A stretch of 64,000 bases of DNA from Acidiphilium sp. PA (GCF_026191915.1 NZ_JAIMBY010000001.1:1-64000), one strand, 5' to 3'; positions 52,063 through 62,416 are shown, numbered from the stretch's first letter. Translations and numbers: made by a program. The notes: generated by a model from the sequence alone, not told the origin.

Positions 52063-52934
52063 AGGTTTTCAAGGATCGTATCGCCGTCATCACCGGTGCG
52101 GGCAGCGGGTTCGGGCGCGAGTTTGCCCGGATTGCGGCGGCGCGGGGGATGAAACTGGCGTTGGCGGACATCCAGCAGGACGCGCTCGATGCGGTCATCG
52201 CCGAGCTTGCAGCCACGGGTGCCGAGGTGATCGGGCACCGGCTCGATGTTAGTGACGCCGGGGCGATGGATGGGTTTGCCGACAGGGTGTTTGCGACGTT
52301 CGGCGATGTGCACCTGCTGTTCAACAATGCCGGCGTCGGTACCGGCGGCTTGATCTGGGAGCATTCGGTTGCGGATTGGCAATGGGTGCTCGGCGTTAAT
52401 CTGTGGGGTGTGATCCACGGTGTGCGCTGCTTCGTGCCGCGGATGATCGCGAGTAAGCAGGAAGGTCATATCATCAATACCGCCTCGGTCGCGGGATTGC
52501 TTTCGGCGCAGACGATGGGGCCGTACAATGTTTCGAAACATGGCGTGGTCACGCTGTCCGAAACGCTGTTTCATGATTTGCGGATCACCGGTTCGACGCT
52601 CGGCGTCACGGTGCTGTGCCCGGCCTTCGTCGATACCGGCATCAAGGATGCGGGGCGCAACCGGCCGGCCGATCTGACCAACCCGACGCCCGCGACCGAG
52701 AGCCAGCGGCTTGCCGAGGAGCAGACGCGCAAGGCGGTGACGTCCGGGCGGCTGAGTGCCGCAGATGTCGCGGCAAGGACCTTTGCGGCGATCGAGGCGG
52801 AGCAGTTCTACTGCCTGACGCATCCGCGGATTCTGGGTTCGGTCGAGTTGCGGCTCGCGGATATCCTCGCGCAGCGCAACCCGACCGATCCGTTTTCGCT
52901 GAAGAAAGACGTGGCGTTTACCGCACCGGCGTGA
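52059..52934 (+). CDS. Short-chain dehydrogenase, last gene of the 4-hydroxyacid-like operon
   Basis: 291 aa. TGAGSGFGREFARIAA (Rossmann), NNAGVG, and catalytic NTASVAGLL plus PYNVSKHGVV (Ser, Tyr, Lys). Resembles SDRs annotated as 3-hydroxyacyl or alcohol dehydrogenases; in the LvaABCD pathway the equivalent SDR (LvaD) reduces the 4-keto group. ATG overlaps the preceding stop by four bases. Convergent with thiL. Confidence 0.88.
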   Translation: MKVFKDRIAVITGAGSGFGREFARIAAARGMKLALADIQQDALDAVIAELAATGAEVIGHRLDVSDAGAMDGFADRVFATFGDVHLLFNNAGVGTGGLIWEHSVADWQWVLGVNLWGVIHGVRCFVPRMIASKQEGHIINTASVAGLLSAQTMGPYNVSKHGVVTLSETLFHDLRITGSTLGVTVLCPAFVDTGIKDAGRNRPADLTNPTPATESQRLAEEQTRKAVTSGRLSAADVAARTFAAIEAEQFYCLTHPRILGSVELRLADILAQRNPTDPFSLKKDVAFTAPA

Positions 52935-52940
52935 ACCGGC

Positions 52941-53882
52941 TCAGAAATGCCGCCAGCCCTGCCGGGCGAATTGTAGCGGGGTGCCCGAGGCATCGTTGAT
53001 GCGGATAGCGCGGTGCGCGTCCGTCATGATGCCGATGCGGGTGAGCGGGACGGTGCCGCAGGCCGCCCGCAGCGCGGGCTCGGCGGCGGCGGGTGCGGCC
53101 AGGATCAGCTCGTAATCATCGCCGCCGGTCAGCCGGGTTTCGAGCCAGGCATTGCCGGCGGCGCGCGCGGCGGGTGAGTGCGGCACCCGCGCCGCCTCGA
53201 TCACCGCGCCGAGTCCCGCGTTGGTGCAGAGATGGCCGAGGTCCTGGATCAGACCGTCCGATACATCGATGGCGGCATGAGCGAGGCCCGCGAGCGGCAA
53301 GCCCACCCGGGGTTCGGGCAGCAGGCGGCGGGTGGAAAAAAACCCGCCCGGATCGGCGATGTTGCCACGGGCCGCCTCCAGCCCCAGTGCCGCATCGCCG
53401 ATCGTGCCGGTCACGAAGATCGCATCACCGGGCCGGGCCCCGGTGCGCAGCAGCGCCGCGCCGGGTGCTACGTGCCCGATCATGGTGACCGATGTCATGA
53501 TGGGGCCGGTGGTCGAGGTGCTGTCACCGCCGAACAGCGTGATGTCATACCTGCGCTGATCCTGCGCCAGACCGGCGGCAAACTCAGCGAGCCACGCCTG
53601 CGGTGTTGCCGTGCGCAGCGCCGTGGTCAGCAGATAGCCGATCGGCGTGGCACCCATCGCGGCGAGATCGGACAGGTTGCGGCGGAGCAGTTTGCGGGCG
53701 ACGCAATCGGGCGGGTCGTCGGGCAGGAAATGGATGCCTTCGATCATCTGATCGACGGTGAGCACGAGTTGGCGGCCGGGGGGCGGCGACCAAACCGCCG
53801 CGTCATCGGTCAGTCCGAGTGCCGCCTGGTTCGCCAGGGGTGCGAAATAACGCGCGATCCGGTCGAACTCACCGCCGCTCAC
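52941..53882 (-). CDS. thiL: Thiamine-monophosphate kinase
   Basis: Makes the cofactor thiamine diphosphate from the monophosphate. 313 aa. Metal-binding TDDAAVW, VDQMIEGIHF, LAAMGATPIGYLL, GGDSTST and AIDVSDGLIQDL are ThiL landmarks (AIR synthase-related fold). GTG start 53882 overlaps the nusB stop (GTGA), giving the family length. Last gene of the rpiB operon. Confidence 0.95.
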   Translation of the reverse strand: MSGGEFDRIARYFAPLANQAALGLTDDAAVWSPPPGRQLVLTVDQMIEGIHFLPDDPPDCVARKLLRRNLSDLAAMGATPIGYLLTTALRTATPQAWLAEFAAGLAQDQRRYDITLFGGDSTSTTGPIMTSVTMIGHVAPGAALLRTGARPGDAIFVTGTIGDAALGLEAARGNIADPGGFFSTRRLLPEPRVGLPLAGLAHAAIDVSDGLIQDLGHLCTNAGLGAVIEAARVPHSPAARAAGNAWLETRLTGGDDYELILAAPAAAEPALRAACGTVPLTRIGIMTDAHRAIRINDASGTPLQFARQGWRHF

Positions 53883-54373
53883 CCGGCTTCGGCGAAATCG
53901 TTCGGGCGCAGCATGCGGGCCATGCGGTCGAGCACGGCGTTGCCGAGCTGCACGGCGTCCTCCTTCAGGAATCCGTGGGCGACATCGAGATATTCATTGA
54001 TCACGACGCGGGGCGGCGGCCCGTCGGTCATCCACAACTCGGCGCCGCCGGCGCGCAGCAGGGCGCGCAGCACCGGGTCGAGCCGCGCCATCGGCCAGGC
54101 TTCGGGCAGGAGGCTGACGATCATCGGGTCGATCACATCCTGCTGTTCGGTCGCGACGCGCACGATGCGGCTGAACAGCGGCGCGTGCGCTTCCGGCACC
54201 CGGCCATCGGCCACGCCAGGCTTGCCGGGCAGCGCGCCGATGCGGTGGCGGATGAATTGTCCGATGACGGTTTCAGCGGTTTCGCCGTTCTGCTCGCATT
54301 GGTACAAAGCCTGCACCGCGGCGACACGCGCCAGTGTGCGCGGCCGCACGCCCTTGCCGGGTGCGGCTGTCAT
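53879..54373 (-). CDS. nusB: Transcription antitermination factor NusB
   Basis: 164-aa helical RNA-binding protein; with NusE (S10) binds boxA and supports rRNA antitermination. RVAAVQALYQCEQNGE and the C-terminal PRVVINEYLDVAHGFLKEDAVQLGNAVLDRMA in pieces are conserved. Overlaps ribH by four bases (ATGA). The ribH-nusB-thiL order is widely conserved. Confidence 0.96.
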   Translation of the reverse strand: MTAAPGKGVRPRTLARVAAVQALYQCEQNGETAETVIGQFIRHRIGALPGKPGVADGRVPEAHAPLFSRIVRVATEQQDVIDPMIVSLLPEAWPMARLDPVLRALLRAGGAELWMTDGPPPRVVINEYLDVAHGFLKEDAVQLGNAVLDRMARMLRPNDFAEAG

Positions 54374-54852
54374 GCCGCCCCCAATTGGCGCGCGAGCGCG
54401 ATCTGCCTGAGGCAGGCGGCGGCGGCTTCCGCACCTTTGTTAGAGCCGGTCTCGGCCGACCGCGCCTCGGCCTGGGCGATGGTATCGACCGTGAGCAGCG
54501 CGGTGCCGAGGCAGATGCCGTATTGCAGGGCGACGTTCATCAGCCCGTTCATGGCCGTGCTGCAGATGTAATCGTAATGATCGGTCTCGCCGCGCACGAC
54601 GCAGCCGAGGACGACGAAACCATCGAAGGTTTGTTTGCCGCGCAGCGCGATGCGCAGGGCCTGGGGAAGTTCGTAGGCGCCGGCGACGTCGATGGTCTCG
54701 ACGGTAGCGTTGGCCTCGGCCAGCAGGAGCGCGGCCGCCGTGGTCATGCCGTCAACGATATCGCGGTAATACGGCGCGCGGATCACCAGCACGCGCGGTG
54801 CGCTGCCCGGCACGACCGGCACAATGGGTGCCATTGCATCGGCGGTGCTCAT
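54370..54852 (-). CDS. ribH: 6,7-dimethyl-8-ribityllumazine synthase
   Basis: 160 aa. Penultimate step of riboflavin synthesis. The active site is present in VAGAYELPQALRIAL, FVVLGCVVRGETDHYDYIC and the conserved GxCxGTALLTVDTIAQAEAR region. Start at 54852, where a four-base overlap with the ribBX stop is found. It needs the product of the DHBP synthase domain encoded by the next upstream gene. Confidence 0.96.
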   Translation of the reverse strand: MSTADAMAPIVPVVPGSAPRVLVIRAPYYRDIVDGMTTAAALLLAEANATVETIDVAGAYELPQALRIALRGKQTFDGFVVLGCVVRGETDHYDYICSTAMNGLMNVALQYGICLGTALLTVDTIAQAEARSAETGSNKGAEAAAACLRQIALARQLGAA

Positions 54853-55991
54853 GGGATTGCCTTGCCCTCGATCGGCAGTTGATCGACGATGTTCAACCCG
54901 TAGCCCTCCAGCCCGATAACGGCGCGTTTGTGGTTCGATAGCAGGATCATGTCGTGCACGCCGAGATCGGTCAGAATCTGTGCGCCGATGCCGTAGTCGC
55001 GCAGCACGGTGCCGGTGCGCGCGCCGCCCATGATCTGGGCGAGGCGGGTCGAGATCGCATCGGGCCTTGCCTCGCGGATCAGCACGACGACCCCCCTGCC
55101 CGCCTCGGCGATCTGTGCCATCGCGCGGCGCAGATCGCGAATATGTTCGCCGCCCAGAATATCGTCGATCGTGCTGATGGCGTGCATGCGGACCAACACC
55201 GGCTCGTTGGCCGCGACATCGCCCTTCACCAGGGCGAGATGCTCGACATGATCGATGGTGTTTTCGAAACTGACCATGCGCCATTGCTGGCCGGCACCAT
55301 CGGTCAGCGCGCCGTCGCCGGTCCGGCGGACCAGTTTTTCGACCCGCCGGCGATAGCCGATCAGATCGGCGATCGTGCCGAGTTTGAGGTTGTGGTATTG
55401 GGCGAAGCTCACGAGGTCGGGCAGCCGCGCCATCGTGCCGTCCTCGTTCATGATCTCGCAGATCACGCCGGCCGGGGTGAGGCCGGCGAGCCGCGCGATA
55501 TCGACCGCGGCTTCGGTGTGGCCCGTGCGCACCAGGGTACCGCCGTCCCGCGCCATCAGGGGGAAGATATGGCCCGGTGTCGTGATATCGGCGGCGCTGG
55601 ATTCCGGATTGATCGCGACCGCGATGGTGCGCGCCCGGTCAGCCGCCGAGATGCCGGTGGTGACACCCTCGCGCGCCTCGATCGAGACGGTGAAGGCGGT
55701 TTCGTGGCGCGAACCGTTCGATTGCGCCATCATTTTCAGCCCTAGCGTCTCGCAGCGCGCCTTGGTCAAGGCGAGGCAGATCAGGCCGCGGGCATGTTTG
55801 GCCATGAAATTCACCGCATCCGGCGTCGCGAACTGGGCGGGGATCACGAGATCGCCTTCGTTTTCGCGATCTTCGTCGTCCACCAGGATGAACATGCGCC
55901 CGGCGCGCGCTTCATCGATGATTTCAGCGGCCGAGGACAAATAGGTCTGCAGCGATGCGGTCTGCATTGCGTTCATCTTGCTCTGATCCAT
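54849..55991 (-). CDS. ribBX: DHBP synthase with degenerate GTP cyclohydrolase II domain (RibBX type)
   Basis: 380 aa. N-terminal RibB domain (about 1-215) makes 3,4-dihydroxy-2-butanone 4-phosphate from ribulose 5-phosphate; VDDEDRENEGDLVIP and TGHTEAAVDIARL are intact. The C-terminal half follows the GTP cyclohydrolase II fold (RDYGIGAQILTDLGV, LEGYGLNIVDQLPI), but the zinc-binding block that normally has three Cys (HSECLTGD...RCDC) reads MHAISTIDDILGGEHIRDL, so this domain should be inactive. GTP cyclohydrolase II must come from another gene. ATG 55991 shares a base with the ribE stop. Confidence 0.92.
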   Translation of the reverse strand: MDQSKMNAMQTASLQTYLSSAAEIIDEARAGRMFILVDDEDRENEGDLVIPAQFATPDAVNFMAKHARGLICLALTKARCETLGLKMMAQSNGSRHETAFTVSIEAREGVTTGISAADRARTIAVAINPESSAADITTPGHIFPLMARDGGTLVRTGHTEAAVDIARLAGLTPAGVICEIMNEDGTMARLPDLVSFAQYHNLKLGTIADLIGYRRRVEKLVRRTGDGALTDGAGQQWRMVSFENTIDHVEHLALVKGDVAANEPVLVRMHAISTIDDILGGEHIRDLRRAMAQIAEAGRGVVVLIREARPDAISTRLAQIMGGARTGTVLRDYGIGAQILTDLGVHDMILLSNHKRAVIGLEGYGLNIVDQLPIEGKAIP

Positions 55992-56605
55992 CACGAAACC
56001 TCCGCCAGCCGCGCGACATAGCGGGCCAGCATGTCTATTTCGACATTCACCGCATCGCCTACCGCCAGCGTGCCGAAATTGGTGACACGTTCGGTATGCG
56101 GGATGATATTGACGCCGAAGGTGTTGCCCTCAACCTCGTTGACGGTGAGTGACACGCCATTGATCGCAACGCTACCCTTGGGGGCAATGAACCGCGCGAG
56201 CGCCTGCGGCACGCTGAACCGCCAGCGGGTCGAGCCGTGTTCCGGCGTCGTCGATATGACGGTGCCCAGACCATCGACATGGCCGGATACCACGTGACCG
56301 CCGAGCTCATCGCCCATCCTCAGGGCGCGCTCCAGATTGATCGGGCTCTGTTCGGTCCAGGCGCCGAGGGTGGTCTTCGACAGGGTCTCGCCGGAGACAT
56401 CGACCGCGAACCAGTCGCTGCCGGCCTCGACCACGGTGAGGCAGCAGCCCGAGCAATTGATCGAGGCACCGAGCGCGATCCGGTCGAGATCGGCCCAGGC
56501 GGCATTGCGATCCGGCACGCCGATCACGAAACGGGCGTCGCGCTCGCCGGTCGGCGGGGATTTGCTGGTCAGCCGCCCGACGGCGGTGATGATCCCGGTA
56601 AACAT
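55991..56605 (-). CDS. ribE: Riboflavin synthase alpha subunit
   Basis: 204 aa, two lumazine-binding beta-barrel repeats. Dismutates two 6,7-dimethyl-8-ribityllumazine to riboflavin. [12 protein letters not shown] opens repeat 1 (with NCSGCCLTVVE), GHVVSGHVDGLGTV opens repeat 2, and SVAINGVSLTVNEV is the conserved second-repeat block. ATG 56605 overlaps the ribD stop as TGATG. An alternative longer start is not needed. Confidence 0.96.
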   Translation of the reverse strand: MFTGIITAVGRLTSKSPPTGERDARFVIGVPDRNAAWADLDRIALGASINCSGCCLTVVEAGSDWFAVDVSGETLSKTTLGAWTEQSPINLERALRMGDELGGHVVSGHVDGLGTVISTTPEHGSTRWRFSVPQALARFIAPKGSVAINGVSLTVNEVEGNTFGVNIIPHTERVTNFGTLAVGDAVNVEIDMLARYVARLAEVS

Positions 56606-57699
56606 CAGTCCTGTCTCCGATAGGTTGCCAGGCGGTCCGCACCGCTGGCGTTTGCGCTCAGCATGGTCAGTCGTTTCGCGGCCGCGAGCGCCGCGACGCC
56701 GAACCCGGCGATCGCGGCAATGCCGTCGCCGCCGATCACGAGCGGGGCGGTGAACCAGGCGATCTGGTCGACCAGATCGGCACGCAGCAACGAGGCCGCA
56801 AGGCTGCCGCCGCCTTCGACCAGCAACCGCGTGATGCCCGCGGCGCCGAGTGCGCGCAGGGCGGCGAGCGGATCGACGCCGGTTTCGGCGGCGGGCACCG
56901 CGAACAGGCGGGCGCCGAGCGCGGCGAAAGCATCGTGCCGGGCGGGATCGGCGCCGTCGCGATGGATGATCCACAGCGGATGGGTATCGGCGCCGCGCGC
57001 GAGGCGGCTGTTCAGGGGCAGGCGCAGATGTGAATCGACCACGATGCGGATCAATGGTGCGGCACGAAACCCATCGATCCGGCAGGTCAGTTCGGGATCG
57101 TCGGCCAGGGCGGTGCCGACGCCGATCATCACGGCGTCATGCGCGCCGCGCAGCGCGTGGGCGGTGCGGCGGGAGGCATCGCCGGTGATCCATTGGCTGT
57201 CGCCGGTGCGTGTCGCGATGCGGCCATCGAGCGAGGTGGCGAGTTTGAGCGTGACTGCGGGCCGGCCATGCTCGATCAGGGAGACGAACCCGGCATTCAC
57301 CGCCAGCGCCGCCGGCAAGCCGATCCCCTCGGTCACTGCGATGCCGGCGGCGCGCAGCATGGCGAGTCCGGCCCCGTTCACCCGGGGATTGGGGTCGCGC
57401 ATCGCAACGACCACGCGCGCCACCCCGGCATCGATCAGGGCTTGCGCGCAGGGCGGCGTGCGGCCGTGATGCGCGCAGGGTTCGAGCGTGACATGAACGG
57501 TCGCCCCCCGCGCGGCGGCTCCGGCCATGGCGAGCGCCTGCGTCTCGGCATGCGGCCGGCCGCCCGGCGCCGTGCGGCCACGCCCCACGACAATGCCGGC
57601 GTTGACGACGACGCAGCCGACGCTGGGGTTGGGTGCCGTCTCGCCCAGGCCGCGCCTTGCCAGGCCGATGGCCGCGGCCATGCAATCGGCATCGGTCAT
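56605..57699 (-). CDS. ribD: Bifunctional riboflavin deaminase/reductase RibD
   Basis: 364 aa. The N-terminal zinc deaminase domain has HAETQAL and [14 protein letters not shown] (HAE, PCxxC-type ligands) and [14 protein letters not shown]. The reductase domain (about 150-364) has [24 protein letters not shown] and the NADPH strand [14 protein letters not shown]. Start ATG 57699 overlaps nrdR (ATGA). Second step set of riboflavin synthesis. Confidence 0.96.
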   Translation of the reverse strand: MTDADCMAAAIGLARRGLGETAPNPSVGCVVVNAGIVVGRGRTAPGGRPHAETQALAMAGAAARGATVHVTLEPCAHHGRTPPCAQALIDAGVARVVVAMRDPNPRVNGAGLAMLRAAGIAVTEGIGLPAALAVNAGFVSLIEHGRPAVTLKLATSLDGRIATRTGDSQWITGDASRRTAHALRGAHDAVMIGVGTALADDPELTCRIDGFRAAPLIRIVVDSHLRLPLNSRLARGADTHPLWIIHRDGADPARHDAFAALGARLFAVPAAETGVDPLAALRALGAAGITRLLVEGGGSLAASLLRADLVDQIAWFTAPLVIGGDGIAAIAGFGVAALAAAKRLTMLSANASGADRLATYRRQD

Positions 57700-58151
57700 T
57701 TCGGCGGGTCCATTGCGCCGAGGAAGGTCTTGAAATCCTTGGCTTCACGGAAATCGCGATAGACCGAGGCGAAGCGGACATAGGCGACCGCATCGACCTC
57801 CTTGAGCGTGTCCATCACCAGTTCGCCGATCGCGGTGGAGGCAATCTCGGCATCGCCGGAGGCTTCGAGCTTGCGCACGATGCCGTTGACGATCCGCTCG
57901 ATCCGTTCGTCCTCGACCGGACGTTTGCGCAGGGCGATCCGTACCGAACGGGCCAGCTTGTCGCGGTCGAAAGCGACGCGGCGCTGATCGGCCTTGACCA
58001 CGACCAGTTCGCGCAGCTGCACGCGTTCGACCGTGGTGAAGCGCTGGCTGCATTGCGGGCAGAACCGCCGCCGGCGAATGGCGCTGCCGTCTTCGCTCGG
58101 GCGGCTATCCTTGACCTGCGTATCGGCCTCGCCACAGAACGGGCAGCGCAT
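57696..58151 (-). CDS. nrdR: Transcriptional repressor NrdR
   Basis: 151 aa. N-terminal zinc ribbon [17 protein letters not shown]...[18 protein letters not shown], then an ATP-cone. NrdR senses dATP and represses ribonucleotide reductase genes at NrdR boxes. It sits between glyA and ribD in the order typical of alphaproteobacteria; the nrd genes are not in the window. Confidence 0.97.
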   Translation of the reverse strand: MRCPFCGEADTQVKDSRPSEDGSAIRRRRFCPQCSQRFTTVERVQLRELVVVKADQRRVAFDRDKLARSVRIALRKRPVEDERIERIVNGIVRKLEASGDAEIASTAIGELVMDTLKEVDAVAYVRFASVYRDFREAKDFKTFLGAMDPPK

Positions 58152-58157
58152 CGGGCC

Positions 58158-59456
58158 TTACCGATAGATCGGGAAACGCTTGCAGAGGTCCAGCACTTTC
58201 GCACCGACGGCGGCTTCGACCGCGCTGTTCGCGCCGTCGTTCGAGGCCGACAGACCATCGAGGACCTCGACGATATATTGGCCGACCAGGCGGAATTCGG
58301 CGGCACCGAAGCCGCGCGTGGTCGCGGCGGGCGTGCCGAGACGAATGCCGGAGGTCACGGCGGGTTTGGCCGGATCGAACGGAATGGCGTTTTTGTTCGC
58401 GGTCATGTGCGCGCGCTCGAGCGAGGCTTCGGCGGCCTTGCCGGTGACGTTTTTCGGCCGCAGATCGACCAGCATCAGATGCGAATCGGTGCCACCAGTG
58501 ACGATGTCGACACCGCCCTCGACCAGCGTTGCGGCGAGCACCTTGGCGTTTTCAGCGAGGGCTTTCTGATAGGCGCGGAACTCGGGACGCAGCGCTTCAC
58601 CGAAGGCGACCGCTTTCGCCGCGATCACGTGCATCAGCGGGCCGCCCTGCAGGCCGGGGAATACGGCCGCGTTGAACTTTTTGCCGAGCTCGAGGTCGTT
58701 GCTCAGGATCATGCCGCCGCGCGGGCCGCGCAGGGTCTTGTGGGTCGTGGTGGTGACGACATGCGCGTGCGGCAGCGGCGAGGGAAACACACCGGCCGCG
58801 ACGAGGCCGGCGAAATGGGCCATGTCGACCATGAAATAGGCGCCGACCTCATCGGCCACCTTGCGGATGCGGGCGAAGTCGATCACGCGGGGATAGGCGG
58901 AGCCGCCGGCGATGATGATGCGCGGCTTGTGTTCGCGCGCCAGGCGTTCGAGCTCTTCGTAGTCGAGCACGCCGTCTTCGCGGCGTACGCCGTATTGCAC
59001 CGGCTTGAACCATTTGCCGGACAGGTTGGGCGCCGCGCCGTGGGTAAGGTGGCCGCCGGCCGCGAGCGACATGCCGAGAATGGTGTCGCCCGCGTTCAGC
59101 AGCGCGAGGAACACCGCCTGGTTGGCCTGCGCGCCGGAATGGGGCTGGACGTTCGCGTATTCGCACCCGAACAATTGCTTGGCCCGGTCGATCGCGAGTT
59201 GTTCGGCGATGTCGACCGCGGCACAGCCGCCGTAGTAGCGCTTGCCGGGATAGCCTTCGGCATATTTGTTGGTCAGCACGGAGCCCTGGGCTTCGAGCAC
59301 GGCGCGCGAGACGATGTTTTCCGAGGCGATCAGTTCAATGCCGTCCTGCTGGCGCGCCAGTTCCTGCGCGATGGCGGCGGCGAGATCGGGGTCGGTTTCC
59401 GCGAGCGATGCGTTGAAAAACCGGTCCATGCTTGCAATCGGGGTCTGCTGGTTCAT
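58158..59456 (-). CDS. glyA: Serine hydroxymethyltransferase
   Basis: 432-aa PLP enzyme interconverting serine and glycine with one-carbon units on tetrahydrofolate. The PLP lysine lies in [15 protein letters not shown] (about 230), and [15 protein letters not shown] and [12 protein letters not shown] are conserved. ATG 59456 overlaps the rpiB stop (ATGA). Confidence 0.97.
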   Translation of the reverse strand: MNQQTPIASMDRFFNASLAETDPDLAAAIAQELARQQDGIELIASENIVSRAVLEAQGSVLTNKYAEGYPGKRYYGGCAAVDIAEQLAIDRAKQLFGCEYANVQPHSGAQANQAVFLALLNAGDTILGMSLAAGGHLTHGAAPNLSGKWFKPVQYGVRREDGVLDYEELERLAREHKPRIIIAGGSAYPRVIDFARIRKVADEVGAYFMVDMAHFAGLVAAGVFPSPLPHAHVVTTTTHKTLRGPRGGMILSNDLELGKKFNAAVFPGLQGGPLMHVIAAKAVAFGEALRPEFRAYQKALAENAKVLAATLVEGGVDIVTGGTDSHLMLVDLRPKNVTGKAAEASLERAHMTANKNAIPFDPAKPAVTSGIRLGTPAATTRGFGAAEFRLVGQYIVEVLDGLSASNDGANSAVEAAVGAKVLDLCKRFPIYR

Positions 59457-59905
59457 CGGGTCCGCTCCGGGTTGAGTTTTGCGAGCCGCAGATCGTGCCG
59501 CCCGCCTTGATAATCGGTCGAAAGGAAGGCGTGCAGCGCGTCGAGCGCCACGACCTCACCGGTGATGCGCGCACCGAGGGCGAGTATATTGGCGTTGTTG
59601 TGCGAGCGTGACAACCGCGCTTCGGTCGCGTCATGCGCCTGGGCGCAGCGGATGCCGGGGTGGCGGTTGGCGGCGATCGCCATGCCGATGCCCGAGCCGC
59701 AGACCAGCAGGCCGAGGTTTGCCTCGCCCGCTTCGATCCGGTCGCTCACCGCGTGGGCGATATCGGGGTAATCGACGCTGGCGGGGTCGTTGGTGCCGCA
59801 GTCGATCACGATCCAGCCGGCGTCGCGGGCCGCCTTGGCGAGCGTGTCTTTCAGGGCATAGCCGGCGTGGTCGGCGCCGACGATCAGGGTTTTCGCAATG
59901 CTCAT
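59453..59905 (-). CDS. rpiB: Ribose-5-phosphate isomerase B
   Basis: 150 aa. Interconverts ribose 5-phosphate and ribulose 5-phosphate, supplying substrate for the RibB domain downstream. [30 protein letters not shown], the active-site [20 protein letters not shown] in pieces, and [15 protein letters not shown] are typical. Starts the nine-gene operon rpiB-glyA-nrdR-ribD-ribE-ribBX-ribH-nusB-thiL; divergent from hemB. Confidence 0.95.
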   Translation of the reverse strand: MSIAKTLIVGADHAGYALKDTLAKAARDAGWIVIDCGTNDPASVDYPDIAHAVSDRIEAGEANLGLLVCGSGIGMAIAANRHPGIRCAQAHDATEARLSRSHNNANILALGARITGEVVALDALHAFLSTDYQGGRHDLRLAKLNPERTR

Positions 59906-60057
59906 CGCGCGGCTTTAGCACGCGGACCGTGCGGGATGAAACATGCCTTATCGCGCGGTCAGATGTGACAGGATGAGCGGCCGGAGCCGGAGGGAACTTG
60001 CGCAATCCGCCGCTTCGCGCGATGGCGTGATCACGCCCAGAGATGAGGAGTTCCAGC

Positions 60058-61050
<993 letters not shown>

Positions 61051-61072
61051 GCTTGCGCTGCGCGCGAACCAC

Positions 61073-61091
61073 CCAGGGGCATGGCCCCTGG
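61073..61091. terminator. Hairpin between hemB and the YeaQ-type gene
   Basis: CCAGGGGC-ATG-GCCCCTGG, an 8-bp perfect stem with a three-base loop between convergent genes, followed by ATTTCC. It resembles a weak bidirectional terminator. Confidence 0.55.
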
Positions 61092-61099
61092 ATTTCCGT

Positions 61100-61360
61100 T
61101 CAGATCCGCCGGCGGCCACCGACCAGGGCGTGGTAGATCACCAGGACCACCACCGCGCCGATCACCGCGACGATCAGACTGTATATGTTGAAGCCGGTGA
61201 CGCCGACGCTGCCGAAGGCGTTGAAGATGAAGCCGCCGACGATCGCGCCGATGATGCCGAGCACCATGTCGAGCACGATGCCCTCACCCTGCTTGTTGAC
61301 CAGCTTGCTGGCGATGAAGCCGGCGATCAGGCCGAGAACGAGCCACGCGATAATACCCAT
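61100..61360 (-). CDS. GlsB/YeaQ/YmgE family stress-response membrane protein
   Basis: 86 aa, three hydrophobic stretches. MGIIAWLVLGLIAGFIASKLV and GIVLDMVLGIIGAIVGGFIFNAFG (in pieces) match the transglycosylase-associated family; ends with basic GGRRRI. Such proteins are induced by osmotic or acid stress; the mechanism is unknown. Next to CsbD, another stress protein. Confidence 0.92.
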   Translation of the reverse strand: MGIIAWLVLGLIAGFIASKLVNKQGEGIVLDMVLGIIGAIVGGFIFNAFGSVGVTGFNIYSLIVAVIGAVVVLVIYHALVGGRRRI

Positions 61361-61443
61361 GTGAAGTCATCCCTTTGTGAGGTGGAAATACGGCCACCGA
61401 CCGGCGGGGGCCGGCGGCTGGCCGGCACTCGGAAAAGACGAGG

Positions 61444-61629
61444 TCAGCGCTTGACGGCGTCGCGGACCTTGTCCTTGGCTTCGCCGACCTTGCCCTGGGC
61501 TTTGCCGGCCACCTGCTCGGCCTTACCCTGGGCTTCGGTCTGCCGGTTGCCGGTCACCTTGCCGACGGCTTCCTTGACACTGCCCTTGACCTGCTTGGCG
61601 GCGCCTTCAACGCGATTGTGATCGACCAT
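61444..61629 (-). CDS. CsbD family stress protein
   Basis: 61 aa. MVDHNRVEGAAKQVKGSVKEAVGKVTGNRQTEAQGKAEQVAGKAQGK in overlapping pieces is the CsbD repeat (KGxVKExxGKxTGN...EGKxxQ). Hydrophilic, helical. Induced in the general stress response of many bacteria; function unclear. Start at 61629 matches the family; the longer upstream reading is not conserved. Confidence 0.92.
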   Translation of the reverse strand: MVDHNRVEGAAKQVKGSVKEAVGKVTGNRQTEAQGKAEQVAGKAQGKVGEAKDKVRDAVKR

Positions 61630-61765
61630 TGCTTCGCTCCTCGTCTGTGTTGTGCGGCGGCCGGATCGGACCGGCCTTTCGTGCATCACAGATAGGCGAG
61701 CGCGCAACCGGATCGAGAGTGGATCATCGCAATTCCGGTAATATTACCAAAACAACATGAACCGT

Positions 61766-62047
61766 TCAGACCATGCCGAGCGCGCGGCGATAGACATCGA
61801 TCAGCATTTCCTGTTCCTCGACCTCGGCGGGTTCCTGTTTGCGCATGCGGATCAACTGGCGCAGGACCTTGACGTCGAACCCGGCGGACTTGGCCTCGGA
61901 ATAGATATCCTTGATGTCGGAGGCCAGCGCCTTGCGTTCTTCTTCGAGGCGCTCGATTCGCTCGACGATGCTTTTCAGCCGATCGGCGGCGATATTGCCG
62001 GTGGTTGCATGGTCTGCGGTGGCGTGGTCAGCGGTATCGAATGCCAT
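61766..62047 (-). CDS. gapR: GapR-type nucleoid-associated protein (DUF2312)
   Basis: 93 aa. The conserved DUF2312 sequence is NIAADRLKSIVERIERLEEERKALASDIKDIYSEAKSAGFDVKVLRQLIRMR (in pieces). In Caulobacter, GapR binds overtwisted AT-rich DNA ahead of replication forks and stimulates gyrase and topoisomerase IV. The N-terminus (DTADHATADHATTGN) is a short imperfect repeat. Single gene. Confidence 0.92.
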   Translation of the reverse strand: MAFDTADHATADHATTGNIAADRLKSIVERIERLEEERKALASDIKDIYSEAKSAGFDVKVLRQLIRMRKQEPAEVEEQEMLIDVYRRALGMV

Positions 62048-62101
62048 CGGGGGTCTCCAGCCTGAGGGGAGCGGGCGGGATAGAGCCGCGCCGCCACCCG
62101 G

Positions 62102-62416
62102 TCAATGGCCGGACTTGTCCGCCGCGGCGAACGCGGCCTGCTGCTCCGGGGATGCGCTTTTCTGGTGCAGTGCCTGCCAATCCTTGTAAGGCATGCCATA
62201 CACGATTTCGCGCGCGGCCGGATCGGCGATCGTGATGCCGCGCTCGGCCGCCGCCTCGCGATACCAGCGGGAGAGGCAGTTGCGGCAGAACCCGGCGAGG
62301 TTCATCAGGTCGATATTCTGTACGTCGGTCCGCTCGCGCAGATGCGCGACGAGGCGGCGAAAGGCGGCGGCTTCGAGCGCGGTGCGGGTTGCATCGTCGA
62401 TTGTGGTCATGTCCAT
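62102..62416 (-). CDS. DUF1244 family protein
   Basis: About 104 aa. AAAFRRLVAHLRERTDVQNIDLMNLAGFCRNCLSRWY and YGMPYKDWQALHQ (in pieces) are the DUF1244 signature, a helical family with conserved Cys and Trp and of unknown function. ATG 62416 is chosen because AAGGAG lies nine bases upstream; ATG 62425 touches that site and 62410 is too far. Confidence 0.88.
   Translation of the reverse strand: MDMTTIDDATRTALEAAAFRRLVAHLRERTDVQNIDLMNLAGFCRNCLSRWYREAAAERGITIADPAAREIVYGMPYKDWQALHQKSASPEQQAAFAAADKSGH

Noticed and set aside
57633-59510. Plus-strand open frame of 625 codons
   Set aside because: Antisense to ribD, nrdR and glyA, which have clear motifs and overlapping operon starts.
59906-60057. 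Possible riboswitch (FMN, glycine or TPP) ahead of the rpiB operon or hemB
   Set aside because: The 152-bp divergent region is too short and shows none of the conserved riboswitch cores I know.
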